Positions 7,424 through 16,972 of a stretch of DNA of 64,000 bases are shown here, piece after piece (the first letter of the stretch is position 1; each line of letters opens with the position of its first letter). The notes beneath the pieces were generated by a model. It ran no database searches and was not told the DNA's origin. It worked only from the letters and a program-made list of their open reading frames with translations. The stretch covers positions 4,336,501 to 4,400,500 of the forward strand of contig NC_015844.1 of NCBI RefSeq assembly GCF_000973105.1, read 5' to 3'. The stretch is from Zobellia galactanivorans. GTDB taxonomy: Bacteria; Bacteroidota; Bacteroidia; Flavobacteriales; Flavobacteriaceae. The translations under genes were made by a program, and so were the position numbers.

Positions 7424-8632
7424 ATGCAAAAAGAGAATGTAAGACCCAATTTCGAGTTCATCGCTTTGATGGCCTCATTGATGTCTATTGTGGCCTTGGC
7501 AATCGATGCTTTATTGCCCGCCTTATCACATATTGGTATAACCATAAACAGTTTGGATCCCCTTAAGAACCAGCTCCTTATCACCATGATCTTTTTGGGT
7601 TTGGGGGTAGGACAGTTGTTTTTCGGGCCCTTGTCCGATAGTTATGGCAGAAAGCCAGTGGTCTACGTTGGTTTTGGACTGTTCGCTATAGCTAGCGTAA
7701 TCTGTGTGTTGGCCCCGTCCCTTGAAATTATGATCATTGGTCGGGTTTTACAGGGAATTGGCCTTTCGGCTCCCAGAACCATTGCTATATCCATTATCAG
7801 GGATACCTATAAAGGGGACTATATGGCGAAAATCATGTCGTTTGTCACCGCATTTTTTATCCTTGTTCCAGTGGTGGCGCCGGCTATAGGTAAATGGATT
7901 ATGGACGCCTTTGGGTGGCAGTCTATATTTTATGTGCAATTATTTTTTGGCTTATTGGTCTGTATCTGGTTTTGGAAGCGCCAACCTGAAACCCTGAAAC
8001 CACAGTTTAAGGTTCCTTTTTCCATGGGAGTGTTTGCCAGCGGATTGAAAGAGTTTCTTAAATACAGGGAAACCATAGCCTTTACTTTTGCTTCCGGTTT
8101 TGTAACGGGCGCCTTTTTGGTGTATTTGAGTTCTTCACAGCACGTCTTTGAGGATCAATACGGGCTAGTGGAAAATTTCCCATATATATTTGCCGGACTG
8201 GCGGGTTCCGTTGGTCTTTCCACGTTTTTAAACGGAACCTTGGTGCTTCGTTTTGGTATGCGAAAACTGGCCTTTATGGCCATGACGGCATTTTGTATAA
8301 TAGCCTTGACCTATGTGGTTTTGTTTTGGGGAAGACCGAACCCCAGCGTACCGATTTTAGTGGCATTTCTGTTCGTACAGTTTTTATGTCTGGGCTTTCT
8401 ATGGGGTAATTTCCGTTCCATTGCCATGGAACCTATCGGTCATATTGCCGGTATTGGAGCTGCAATCAACGGGTTTGTATCGACTATACTGAGCGTGCCT
8501 ATCGCCAATTTTATCGGTGGGTTTGTGCAGGATACGGTTTGGCCTATGTTCGTAGGTCTTGCCATATGCGGACTCCTTTCCTTGGGTACCATGCTATTGG
8601 TGCGAAGGCCAAAGGTGGTGGTTACCGCTTGA
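7424..8632 (+). CDS. Bcr/CflA-family multidrug efflux transporter (MFS)
   Basis: Members of this branch of the major facilitator superfamily export drugs or sulfonamide-like compounds across the inner membrane by proton antiport. The 402-residue protein shows about twelve hydrophobic segments. The first carries the AIDALLPAL signature (26-34) typical of Bcr/CflA proteins. MFS motif A appears between helices 2 and 3 as GPLSDSYGRKP (68-78), and the antiporter-type motif C region follows in ISIIRDTYKG and PVVAPAIGKWI. It is a lone plus-strand gene between udk and acs, ending in a bidirectional terminator shared with acs. The substrate cannot be read from sequence. Confidence 0.92.
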   Translation: MQKENVRPNFEFIALMASLMSIVALAIDALLPALSHIGITINSLDPLKNQLLITMIFLGLGVGQLFFGPLSDSYGRKPVVYVGFGLFAIASVICVLAPSLEIMIIGRVLQGIGLSAPRTIAISIIRDTYKGDYMAKIMSFVTAFFILVPVVAPAIGKWIMDAFGWQSIFYVQLFFGLLVCIWFWKRQPETLKPQFKVPFSMGVFASGLKEFLKYRETIAFTFASGFVTGAFLVYLSSSQHVFEDQYGLVENFPYIFAGLAGSVGLSTFLNGTLVLRFGMRKLAFMAMTAFCIIALTYVVLFWGRPNPSVPILVAFLFVQFLCLGFLWGNFRSIAMEPIGHIAGIGAAINGFVSTILSVPIANFIGGFVQDTVWPMFVGLAICGLLSLGTMLLVRRPKVVVTA

Positions 8633-8663
8633 GATAACGTACTTATTGATTTTTGAAAAATAT

Positions 8664-8720
8664 AGTACAGGGGAAATAAAAACGGACTGAACCGTATATA
8701 TTTCCCCTGTACTTTTTTTG
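8664..8720. terminator. Bidirectional terminator between the MFS gene and acs
   Basis: A 15-bp stem pairs 8664-8678 (AGTACAGGGGAAATA) with 8699-8713, and a T run follows on the plus strand (8713-8719). On the minus strand the same stem is followed by ATATTTTTC. It lies between two convergent stop codons, so it can end both transcripts. Confidence 0.85.
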
Positions 8721-8721
8721 T

Positions 8722-10629
8722 TTATAGGGAGTTCTCTATAATTTCTTCAACGACTTCGGGATTCAGGAGTGTGCTGGTGTCCCCAAGGTTGGAGATGTCT
8801 TTTGAAGCGATCTTACGCAAAATTCGGCGCATAATTTTTCCGCTTCGGGTTTTTGGCAGTCCTGTAACGAACTGGATCTTGTCTAATTTGGCGATAGGCC
8901 CGATGTGTTCGGTAATCTGTTGATTGATTTCCTTTCGTAGGTTTTCGCGGTCTCGGGTTTCCCCAAATTCTTTGAGAATTACATAGCCGTACAAGGCATT
9001 GCCCTTTATGTCGTGAGGGAAACCTACAATGGCACTTTCTGCCACGGCAGGGTGTTCGTTGATGGAATCCTCTATAGGGGCCGTACCCAGGTTATGGCCG
9101 GAAACAATGATAACATCGTCGACACGCCCGGTAATTCGGTAGTAACCTACGGCGTCGCGCAATGCACCGTCGCCTGTAAAATACATATTCTTGTAGGCTG
9201 AAAAATATGTGTCCCTGTACCGGTCGTGATCTCCCCAAATGGTTCGGGCGATAGAAGGCCATGGAAATTTAATGCATAACCTTCCCGATACCTGGTTTCC
9301 TTTGATCTCTTTTCCTTCTTCGTCCATCAAGGCCGGTTGTATGCCTATAAAAGGCAGGGTGGCGTATGTTGGGGTAGTAGGGGTGACGTAGGGTATGGGG
9401 GTGATCATGATACCTCCCGTTTCGGTCTGCCACCAAGTATCTACTATCGGGCTCATTTTTTTACCTACATTATTGTTGTACCAGTGCCATGCTTCTTCGT
9501 TAATAGGTTCTCCTACCGAACCTAGTACTTTTAAGGAAGAGAGGTCGTACTTGTCTATAAATTCGAGATTTTCCTTCGCTAGGGCCCGTATGGCCGTAGG
9601 TGCCGTATAAAATTGATTGACTTTGTGTTTTTGGACCACTTGCCAAAAGCGCCCAAAATCGGGATATGAGGGCACGCCCTCGAACATAACGGTCGTGGCC
9701 CCGTTGGCCAAGGGGCCGTAAACGATATACGAGTGTCCTGTAATCCATCCGATATCGGCGGTACACCAGTATACGTCCTCTTCCCTATATTGAAATGTGT
9801 TTTTAAATGTATATGCAGTGTATACCATGTAACCTGCGGTGGTGTGCACCATACCTTTTGGGCGACCGGTTGAACCTGAGGTGTATAAAATGAAAAGTGG
9901 GTCTTCGGCATTCATTATTTCGGCCACACAATCGGCGTATGCCTCATCAAGTAAAGGTTGTAGCCATTTGTCACGGCCTTCCTTCATTTCTACTTTACCG
10001 TTGATACGATTGGTGACAAGTACGGTATGTACGCCGGGACATTCTTCTAGGGCTTTGTCGACAAGACCTTTCAGGTCTATGGTTTTTGAACCGCGATAGG
10101 AACCGTCGGAAGTCAAAACTACCTTACAATCGGAATCATTGATGCGGGTGGCCAATGCGTTGGATGAAAAACCGGCAAAGACTACGGAATGTATCGCTCC
10201 GATTCGGGCACAGGCCAAAAGGGAAATGGCCAGCTCGGGAATCATGGGGAGGTAGATACAGACCCTATCGCCTTTTTTGACACCGTGGTCTTTCAGTACG
10301 TTTGCCATACGGCAGACCCTTTCGTGAAGTTGTCTATATGTAATATGCTGGGCTTCTTCATTAGGGTCGTTCGGTTCAAATAGAATGGCCGTCTTTTCGC
10401 CCCGCGTAGGGAGGTGCCGGTCTATGCAGTTCTCGGTGATGTTGAGTTTTGCGCCTTCAAACCATTTTATTTCGGGTTTGCTAAAGTCCCAGCTTAGAAC
10501 GTTGTCCCACTTTTTTCGCCATACAAAGTGCTCTTCGGCGATTTCTTCCCAAAAGGCTTCGGGGTTTCTTACTGATTTTCTGTATACTTGATAATATTCC
10601 TCTAAGTGTTTAATGTGATAATTACTCAT
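8722..10629 (-). CDS. acs: Acetyl-coenzyme A synthetase
   Basis: Acs activates acetate to acetyl-CoA through acetyl-AMP, letting the cell grow on or scavenge acetate. The 635 residues fit the family (about 630-655). Signatures include the AMP-binding P-loop YTSGSTGRPKG at 249-259, GEPINEEAW, DTWWQTETGG, YFTGDGALRD and the C-terminal PKTRSGKIMRR with the catalytic, acetylation-prone lysine K598. It lies 96 bases downstream of the sodium:solute symporter on the same strand, which supports acetate as the symporter's substrate. Control by lysine acetylation is known for the family; no acetyltransferase is nearby. Confidence 0.96.
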   Translation of the reverse strand: MSNYHIKHLEEYYQVYRKSVRNPEAFWEEIAEEHFVWRKKWDNVLSWDFSKPEIKWFEGAKLNITENCIDRHLPTRGEKTAILFEPNDPNEEAQHITYRQLHERVCRMANVLKDHGVKKGDRVCIYLPMIPELAISLLACARIGAIHSVVFAGFSSNALATRINDSDCKVVLTSDGSYRGSKTIDLKGLVDKALEECPGVHTVLVTNRINGKVEMKEGRDKWLQPLLDEAYADCVAEIMNAEDPLFILYTSGSTGRPKGMVHTTAGYMVYTAYTFKNTFQYREEDVYWCTADIGWITGHSYIVYGPLANGATTVMFEGVPSYPDFGRFWQVVQKHKVNQFYTAPTAIRALAKENLEFIDKYDLSSLKVLGSVGEPINEEAWHWYNNNVGKKMSPIVDTWWQTETGGIMITPIPYVTPTTPTYATLPFIGIQPALMDEEGKEIKGNQVSGRLCIKFPWPSIARTIWGDHDRYRDTYFSAYKNMYFTGDGALRDAVGYYRITGRVDDVIIVSGHNLGTAPIEDSINEHPAVAESAIVGFPHDIKGNALYGYVILKEFGETRDRENLRKEINQQITEHIGPIAKLDKIQFVTGLPKTRSGKIMRRILRKIASKDISNLGDTSTLLNPEVVEEIIENSL

Positions 10630-10725
10630 TATGCCTAACCTATTTTTATTTGAACGAATCTATATTAATGGCATCATCAGGACCGAGAATAAAATGGGGA
10701 CGATGTTTGCCTAAAATTACAAAAT

Positions 10726-12438
10726 TTAGTGGTTTATGGCAGTACCTGCCCCACTGGGAATTCGAATATCTTCAACAATTTCCTGAACATTTATGGGAGG
10801 TTCGGGTGTGAACTTCATAATTGCGATCGAAACGATAAAGTTGACCAACATGGCCACACTGCCGAAACCTTCCGGGGATATGCCGAACCACCAGTCTTTT
10901 TCAAGACTTGCTACGGCTTCTTTTCCTCCGTCGAATATGCCGAACTTGAACTTTAGCATATAGAACAGCATCAAAGATATCCCCACGATCATTCCCGCGA
11001 TTGCGCCTTCCTTGTTCATTTTTTTATAGAAAATACCGAGTATGATGGCCGGAAAGAACGAGGCCGCTGCCAGACCGAAGGCCAAGGCGACTACGGCGGC
11101 CACAAATCCGGGCGGGTTGATGCCGAAGTAACCGGCAATGACAACGGCTACGGTGGCGGCACCTCTAGCGGTCCAAAGTTCCCCTTTTTCGGAAATGTTC
11201 GGAACGAATATTTTTTTGATCAAATCATGCGATACCGAGGCGGAAATAACCAAAAGTAGCCCTGCAGCGGTAGAAAGTGCGGCGGCCAGACCTCCAGCGG
11301 CTACAAGTGCGATGACCCAAGCAGGAAGATTGGCGATTTCCGGATTGGCCAAAACCATGATATCGGGGTCGACGATCAATTCGTTTTTTGACCGGTCGGC
11401 AACATATTGAATTTTTCCGTCCCCGTTTTTGTCCTCAAAGTTCAACAGGCCCGTGGTTTCCCAGTTTTTGAACCACTCGGGCATTTTTGCATATTCTTGA
11501 TTGCTGACGGTGTGGATCATATTGGTACGGGCAAATACGGCTACGGCCGGTGCCGCGGTATAAAGAATGGCAATAAGCAAAAGGGCGAACCCAGCTGATT
11601 TTCGGGCGTCTTTAACCCGTTTTACGGTAAAGAAGCGAACGATTACGTGAGGCAGGCCGGCGGTACCTACCATAAGGGCCAAGGTAATCATGAATATGTC
11701 GATGGTCGACTTTTTCCCTTCGGTGTATTCGGCGAAACCAAGCTCGGTTGATAGTCCATTCAGCTTGTCCAAGAGAAACATGCCCGACCCATCGTTGAGT
11801 TTAGAGCCCATTCCTAATTGTGGAATAGGGTTTCCGGTCATTTGTATGGAGATAAAAATTGCGGGCACCATAAAGGCGAATATCAATACACAGAATTGGG
11901 CCACTTGTGTATAGGTGATGCCTTTCATTCCTCCTAAAACGGCATAAAAAAGCACAATGACCATACCGATGATTACCCCGGTATTGATATCGACTTCAAG
12001 AAATCGGGAAAATACCACGCCTACACCTCGCATTTGCCCCGCAACATAAGTGAAGGAAACGATCAAGGCGCAAATTACGGCAACGATTCTGGCGGTTTTC
12101 GAATAATAGCGATCCCCTATAAAATCAGGTACGGTGAATTTTCCGAATTTACGGAGGTAGGGGGCCAGAAGCAGGGCCAAGAGCACATAGCCGCCCGTCC
12201 ACCCCATGAGGTATACCGAACCGTCATAGCCTGCAAAGGAAATAATGCCCGCCATTGAAATAAAAGATGCGGCCGACATCCAGTCCGCTGCGGTGGCCAT
12301 ACCATTGGCCAAAGGCGAAACACCTCCACCGGCTACATAAAAATCTTTGGTAGAACCCGCCCGCGACCAGATCGCGATACCAATGTAAAGGGCAAAAGTA
12401 ATGCCGACTAATAGATAGGTCCATGTTTGAACGCTCAT
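10726..12438 (-). CDS. Sodium:solute symporter, probable acetate permease (VC_2705/ActP-like)
   Basis: This is a large SSS-family transporter likely to bring acetate or another short monocarboxylate in with sodium. The 570-residue protein has about thirteen membrane segments, with the family signatures DFYVAGGGVSPLANGMATAADWMSAASFI (32-60) and GTAGLPHVIVRFF (258-270). Residues 301-360 form a polar extramembrane insert carrying an EF-hand-like loop, DKNGDGKI at 336-343. It is encoded 21 bases after a DUF4212 small subunit, the arrangement typical of two-component symporters of this subfamily, and upstream of acs. Acetate as substrate is inferred from context; propionate, lactate or pyruvate cannot be excluded. 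Confidence 0.92.
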   Translation of the reverse strand: MSVQTWTYLLVGITFALYIGIAIWSRAGSTKDFYVAGGGVSPLANGMATAADWMSAASFISMAGIISFAGYDGSVYLMGWTGGYVLLALLLAPYLRKFGKFTVPDFIGDRYYSKTARIVAVICALIVSFTYVAGQMRGVGVVFSRFLEVDINTGVIIGMVIVLFYAVLGGMKGITYTQVAQFCVLIFAFMVPAIFISIQMTGNPIPQLGMGSKLNDGSGMFLLDKLNGLSTELGFAEYTEGKKSTIDIFMITLALMVGTAGLPHVIVRFFTVKRVKDARKSAGFALLLIAILYTAAPAVAVFARTNMIHTVSNQEYAKMPEWFKNWETTGLLNFEDKNGDGKIQYVADRSKNELIVDPDIMVLANPEIANLPAWVIALVAAGGLAAALSTAAGLLLVISASVSHDLIKKIFVPNISEKGELWTARGAATVAVVIAGYFGINPPGFVAAVVALAFGLAAASFFPAIILGIFYKKMNKEGAIAGMIVGISLMLFYMLKFKFGIFDGGKEAVASLEKDWWFGISPEGFGSVAMLVNFIVSIAIMKFTPEPPINVQEIVEDIRIPSGAGTAINH

Positions 12439-12459
12439 AGGGCTTGTTTTTTGGTTGGT

Positions 12460-12720
12460 TTATTCGTTGAAGCCGTATTTTTTATCCAGTTTGTTCATAA
12501 GGCGGACATATACGAATATGAGAATGACAAACACATAGATCGAACCTTGCTGCGCAAACCAAAAGCCGAGTTTGAATCCGCCTACTTTTATTTCGTTCAA
12601 CTCATCTTTAAGCAAGATGCCCGCACCATATGATACACCGAACCATATCGACAAAAGAATGGCGAGGTATTTTATATTCTCTTTCCAGTATGCGGTGGCG
12701 TGTTTTTGCTTTTTTGACAT
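12460..12720 (-). CDS. DUF4212 small subunit of a sodium:solute symporter
   Basis: This 86-residue protein has two hydrophobic helices (about 16-36 and 49-72) separated by a polar turn, and begins with a Lys/Gln-rich cytoplasmic stretch followed by AYWKENIKYLAILLSIWF. That is the DUF4212 layout of the small partner encoded next to VC_2705-like symporters. WFAQQGSIYVFVILIFVYV is the second helix. It is the first gene of the DUF4212-symporter-acs operon and lies 57 bases downstream of anmK. Its role is presumed to be stabilising or modulating the large subunit. Confidence 0.9.
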   Translation of the reverse strand: MSKKQKHATAYWKENIKYLAILLSIWFGVSYGAGILLKDELNEIKVGGFKLGFWFAQQGSIYVFVILIFVYVRLMNKLDKKYGFNE

Positions 12721-12777
12721 GTTTGGTGGTTTATCGGTGTTGAAAATAGCGATTTTTAGGGGAATTTTTAAAGATTT

Positions 12778-13857
12778 TTAACTCGGTAGAAAAATTACTC
12801 CGCTAGAAGAGTCCGTTTTCGCCCCGGTAACCGAGCTAAGGACATTTATTTTTTGTTCGGCCCGTAGTGCCCCCATAAGGGCGAATACCAAGGCTTCCTT
12901 GAATTCAATGAGTTGTTTTGAGGGAACGACCAGTTCTGCCGTATTTCCAAGTTTTTCCCTTAAGGTTTCTATCAAGTAGTCGTTTAGGGCCCCGCCTCCG
13001 GTTATAAAGAGGGTGCTGCCTTCCTTTTTACTATTTTGCTTTACCTGCATGGCTACTTGGTCGCAAATATGGTGGACGCTTGTGCACAAAAGGTCTTCCA
13101 TGCGATGGGGAAAGGTCTCTACTATAGGTACAACTTCTTTTATAAACCATTCATAGCCGATGGATTTCGGGAAGGGAAGTCGGTAGAATTCAAGGGCGTT
13201 TAACCTTGAAAGCATTTCAGGGATAATCTTGCCGCTTTTTGCCAGTTTTCCGCCTTTGTCGTATTCAAGGCCGTTTTTTCGGGTAATGTGGTTCAATATC
13301 ATGTTCGCCAAGCCAATATCGTAGGCTATTCGCTGACCTCGATGTTCGAACGAGACATTGCTGATGCCCCCTAGGTTGAGGCAAAAATCGTAGGTCCCGA
13401 AGAAAAGACGGTCGCCGATAGGTACGAGAGGAGCACCTTGTCCGCCGAGGGCCACATCGTTGGTTCGGAAATCACAGATGACCTTTTGTCCGCTGGCGTT
13501 GGCCAAATGCTGACCGCTGCCAATTTGAAAGGTGAGTCCGTTTTCAGGCTGATGATGGGTGGTATGGCCGTGACTGGCAATATAGTCGACTTCTAGGGCG
13601 TTGGCCTCAATAAATTTTTTGGCCTGTTCGCCGAGCCAAGTGCCATATGAATTGTGGAACTTGAGTAGGGCGTCACTGGGGAGTAGGATCGCATCCTTAA
13701 GTCTTAACTGCATTTCATTGGTGTACGATATGCTATCAACGGCCTTTATTTCAAAAGTGTAGCGATTGTCTTTTTCTTGGATTAGGCAATAGGCCAAATC
13801 AAGCCCATCTAGTGATGTGCCCGACATGAGTCCAAGTATTTTATGTGTTTTTATCAT
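12778..13857 (-). CDS. anmK: Anhydro-N-acetylmuramic acid kinase
   Basis: AnmK hydrolyses the 1,6-anhydro bond of anhydroMurNAc and phosphorylates it to MurNAc-6-phosphate, a key step in recycling peptidoglycan. The 359-residue protein has the actin-like phosphate loop GLMSGTSLDGLDLA at 9-22, DFRTNDVALGGQGAPLVPIGD (the catalytic Asp region), LNLGGISNVSF and TGGGALNDYLI near the adenosine site. It overlaps the NagZ-like gene by four bases (ATGA), and NagZ in turn overlaps the permease gene, so the three are one transcript. Its product is the substrate of MurQ, encoded about 6 kb away. Confidence 0.96.
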   Translation of the reverse strand: MIKTHKILGLMSGTSLDGLDLAYCLIQEKDNRYTFEIKAVDSISYTNEMQLRLKDAILLPSDALLKFHNSYGTWLGEQAKKFIEANALEVDYIASHGHTTHHQPENGLTFQIGSGQHLANASGQKVICDFRTNDVALGGQGAPLVPIGDRLFFGTYDFCLNLGGISNVSFEHRGQRIAYDIGLANMILNHITRKNGLEYDKGGKLAKSGKIIPEMLSRLNALEFYRLPFPKSIGYEWFIKEVVPIVETFPHRMEDLLCTSVHHICDQVAMQVKQNSKKEGSTLFITGGGALNDYLIETLREKLGNTAELVVPSKQLIEFKEALVFALMGALRAEQKINVLSSVTGAKTDSSSGVIFLPS

Positions 13858-15434
13858 GACGATATGCTTACGGGCAAGGAGCCTTGGGCGTCTAATTGGT
13901 TTAAAAAATGCCGGGCCGCCGTGGTCTGGAAAACTTCAAAATTTTGATATGCGAGAACAAGGGCCTTTGTCTTTTTATAATTGATAAGATTGAGTACATA
14001 CGGATTTCCGAAGAGATAGAGCACTACCTTTTGAGTAGCGATAAGATGGTTTATATAGCTGATTTCCTCTTCGGTGAAACCAAAACCATGGGTCGGTTTA
14101 ACCTGAGGGGGAAAGAGGACCAATAGAACATTGTTTTCGTTTCTAGGGGGTGTTTCCTTCCACCTGATGATACTAGGCTTTTTTTCTGAACGGAGGTGCT
14201 CTAAAAAATGATCTTGAGTATCCTTTATATTACAGATATAAGTAAAATTGGTTTTTGAAAATTCAGTTATGGTTTGGGGGCTACCTTGCAATAAGGTAAG
14301 GCTTTTTTCGGCTATTTTTAGGTTTAGGCTATCGGGTGGTGTTAGGTTCTTCGGTGCGGATGGCAAATGAAAGTCAATTCTTTCCTTTAGCTTCCAAAGG
14401 CGTTGAAAACTTGCTTCAATCTGTTCTTTGTCGGCATTTTTTAAAATGTATTCTATGCCTTCTTGAATATGTTCCGCAAAGCAGAGTACATCGTTTCCGG
14501 CATCGAAAGCCAGCCATTCGAGCTCCCCTTTTACAGGGTAGTTCTTTGAAACCGCATGCATGTTCAGGGCATCGGAAATAACAAGGCCATCGTATTTCAT
14601 TTCTCTGCGAAGAACTCCCTTGATCATGTCTTTGGAAAGGCTGGAAGGGGTGTTCGAACCATTGGCAAGCGCAGGAACGGAAAGGTGGCCCGCCATAACG
14701 GAATCGATCTCTTGTGCGATCAATTTTTGAAAGGGGTACAATTCGTTGGCGAATAGGGTTTCTTTTGTTTTTTCTATAACCGGTAGCCCCAGATGCGAAT
14801 CGGTAGCGGTATCGCCATGGCCGGGAAAGTGTTTGATGCTGCTTAGTACGCCTTCGCTTTGGGTACCCTTGATAAAGGCCAGGGCCTTTTTGGTAACCTT
14901 GTCTCGGTCTTGACCAAAGGAGCGGTAGCCAATGACGGGGTTGTTGGGGTTGTTGTTGATATCAATGCAAGGCGCTAGGTTCCAGTGTATTCCCGCGGTT
15001 TTGCAATCTTGGGCAATATGCTTTCCTACTTCATATATCAAAACCTCCGAGTCATCGGGAATGGCTCCCAAGGTAATCGCGTAGGGGTACTGTGGTGTAT
15101 TTTCTATACGCATGGCCAATCCCCATTCGGCATCTATGGCGATCAATAAGGGGTGTTTTGCGGCCTTTTGGTAGCGGCGTATCAATTCTTGTAGGGTCTC
15201 GAAGCTTTTTTCGTTGGCTATTATTTTTTTCTTCCCTTCGAAGTTGGTAGCCGCACTGGCCCTACTATGAAAAAAACAGATGGAACCGATACAGTGTTCC
15301 TTAATCAGTGTTTCAAGCCGTTGTATTTCGATCTCGCTATCGTTTATAAAGGCGGCGGGCATGAACAATTGTCCTATTTTTTCTCTTAGGGCAAGGGTCT
15401 GCTTTGCTTCGATATAGGGTAGGGTACTACTCAT
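13854..15434 (-). CDS. nagZ: Cytoplasmic beta-N-acetylglucosaminidase, GH3 (NagZ-like)
   Basis: NagZ removes GlcNAc from GlcNAc-anhydroMurNAc-(peptide) imported from the wall. The 526-residue protein lacks a signal peptide. It has the GH3 N-terminal domain with the histidine/aspartate acid-base motif KHFPGHGDTATDSH at 201-214 and the nucleophile D288 in GLVISDALNMH. The remaining 180 or so residues form a second domain resembling the GH3 C-terminal domain and ending QGSLPVSIS, which makes it longer than the single-domain E. coli NagZ (341). It overlaps the AmpG-like gene by eight bases and anmK by four, so uptake, hydrolysis and phosphorylation are coupled. A secreted relative is encoded at about 53.5 kb. 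Confidence 0.93.
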   Translation of the reverse strand: MSSTLPYIEAKQTLALREKIGQLFMPAAFINDSEIEIQRLETLIKEHCIGSICFFHSRASAATNFEGKKKIIANEKSFETLQELIRRYQKAAKHPLLIAIDAEWGLAMRIENTPQYPYAITLGAIPDDSEVLIYEVGKHIAQDCKTAGIHWNLAPCIDINNNPNNPVIGYRSFGQDRDKVTKKALAFIKGTQSEGVLSSIKHFPGHGDTATDSHLGLPVIEKTKETLFANELYPFQKLIAQEIDSVMAGHLSVPALANGSNTPSSLSKDMIKGVLRREMKYDGLVISDALNMHAVSKNYPVKGELEWLAFDAGNDVLCFAEHIQEGIEYILKNADKEQIEASFQRLWKLKERIDFHLPSAPKNLTPPDSLNLKIAEKSLTLLQGSPQTITEFSKTNFTYICNIKDTQDHFLEHLRSEKKPSIIRWKETPPRNENNVLLVLFPPQVKPTHGFGFTEEEISYINHLIATQKVVLYLFGNPYVLNLINYKKTKALVLAYQNFEVFQTTAARHFLNQLDAQGSLPVSISS

Positions 15435-16701
15435 TTTCAGTACTGCTTTTCTTTCCGAAATCTGCGGGGTATTTAATAAAGTTTAAAAGGAAGAGCGCCG
15501 GTAGCGCGGCAATGACCACCCATACAAAAAAACCGCCATAGCCTAACCATTGCTGCATAAATCCGCTTATCATTCCCGGAAGCATCATGCCCAAGGCCAT
15601 AAAACCTGTTGCAATGGCATAATGGGATGTTTTTGACTTGCCCTCGGCGATGTAAATAAGGTACATGAGAAATGCGGCAAAACCGAATCCGTACCCGAAT
15701 TTCTCGAGAATTACCGTACCGGTCACGGCGTAGATATTCGTGGTCTTGCTCATGGCCAATATGGCATAGAGCAGGTTCGGAAGGTTTAAAGAAAGTACCA
15801 TGGGCAGCATCCATTTTTTGAGTCCGTCCCGAGAAATCAAGATACCTCCCAAAATACCACCAATGGAAAGGAAGATAACTCCAGCCGTGCCAAAAATCGT
15901 TCCCAATTGTTCGGTGGAGTAGCCTAATCCGCCCTTGTCGGGGGCGTCTAGCAGAAAGGGGGCGGCCATTTTTACCAATTGCGATTCGCCCAGCCGGTAG
16001 GTCAATATAAAGGCCAGGGCCATGCCGATACCCGGTTTTTTAAAAAAGGAGGCGAACACTTCAAAAAAGCCTTTTGGACTCTCGGTGTCATCGTTCTGTT
16101 CCGCTTCGTACTTTGGGGCGGCAAAAAAGTTGGAGACCGTTAAGGCCAGCATCAAAAAGGCTGCAGCGGTCATCGTAAGGCTCCATGCTTTGGAGTTGTC
16201 GCCATATTTGTTTTCCAAAAATCCGGCCATGACCACGATAAGGCCTTCCCCGGTCACCATGGCCAAACGGTAGAACGTACTCCGCATCCCTACAAAAAAG
16301 GATTGTTTCTTTTCCGTCAATCCTAGCATATAGTATCCGTCCGAAGCAATATCATTGGTAGCCGAGGCAAAAGCCGCCATCCAGAAGCAGGCTAGGGTAG
16401 CGGTAAGAAACATATTGCTGGGTATGGTAAGGGCGACCCCAAAAAGGGCCAAGGCAATTAAAAACTGCATGGCCAAGAACCATTTGCGCTTGGTGCTTTT
16501 AAGGTCGACAAAAGGACTCCATAGAGGCTTTAAGACCCATGGAAGGTATAATAGACTGGTGTAAAGACCGATGTCTTCATTGCTTACGCCAAGTTGTTTG
16601 TACATTATGACCGAGACGCTTACGACCAGTACATACGGTAATCCTTGGGTAAAATATAGAATGGGAACCCATATCCACGCCCCTTTATCTTTTTCTATCA
16701 T
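15427..16701 (-). CDS. AmpG-like muropeptide permease (MFS)
   Basis: AmpG permeases import GlcNAc-anhydroMurNAc and its peptides from periplasm to cytoplasm. The 424-residue protein has about twelve hydrophobic segments and the AmpG-type signatures YFTQGLPYVLVV (17-28), LYLPWVLKPLWSPFVD and FWMAAFASATNDIASDGYYM. It is the first gene of an overlapping permease-nagZ-anmK operon, which makes the muropeptide role likely. The similarity alone would also allow a different sugar substrate. The C-terminal tail is Lys-rich. About 270 bases separate it from the nagB terminator upstream. Confidence 0.87.
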   Translation of the reverse strand: MIEKDKGAWIWVPILYFTQGLPYVLVVSVSVIMYKQLGVSNEDIGLYTSLLYLPWVLKPLWSPFVDLKSTKRKWFLAMQFLIALALFGVALTIPSNMFLTATLACFWMAAFASATNDIASDGYYMLGLTEKKQSFFVGMRSTFYRLAMVTGEGLIVVMAGFLENKYGDNSKAWSLTMTAAAFLMLALTVSNFFAAPKYEAEQNDDTESPKGFFEVFASFFKKPGIGMALAFILTYRLGESQLVKMAAPFLLDAPDKGGLGYSTEQLGTIFGTAGVIFLSIGGILGGILISRDGLKKWMLPMVLSLNLPNLLYAILAMSKTTNIYAVTGTVILEKFGYGFGFAAFLMYLIYIAEGKSKTSHYAIATGFMALGMMLPGMISGFMQQWLGYGGFFVWVVIAALPALFLLNFIKYPADFGKKSSTENE

Positions 16702-16972
16702 GTAGCGAAATATCTTGCTTGAGGTTTAATTGTGCTTTAAAGCTACCATTTTTTTGGATGATTTTTTAGGAAGGATAAATACGGATAGGCGATATCCTTT
16801 TTGGTAATGTTTCTTTGTTTTTTGTGATTTCGCCCTTCTTTTCCATTAGGAAGTATTTGGTTTTCAGGTCAAAAACCTTCGTTTTCAATGGAATAAGGAA
16901 AGGGGCAATGGGGGTAAAAGTTAAAAAAGAGGCCCGTTCCAGTGAAGGAACCGACCTCTTTTTTATTGTAAA
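16702..16972. other. Intergenic region between the AmpG-like and NagB genes
   Basis: No gene is supported here. The right end holds the nagB terminator and the left end must hold the promoter of the minus-strand permease-nagZ-anmK operon. I found no clear TANNTTTG box; TAGCTTTA lies near 16740 on the minus strand. Confidence 0.4.
16923..16966 (-). terminator. Terminator of the nagB-PIG-L gene
   Basis: A-tract, then GAGGCCCGTTCC (16929-16940), a short loop, GGAACCGACCTC (16948-16959, with one wobble and one mismatch) and a T-tract. Read on the minus strand the hairpin sits just after the stop codon at 16973 and is followed by six T residues. Confidence 0.8.
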
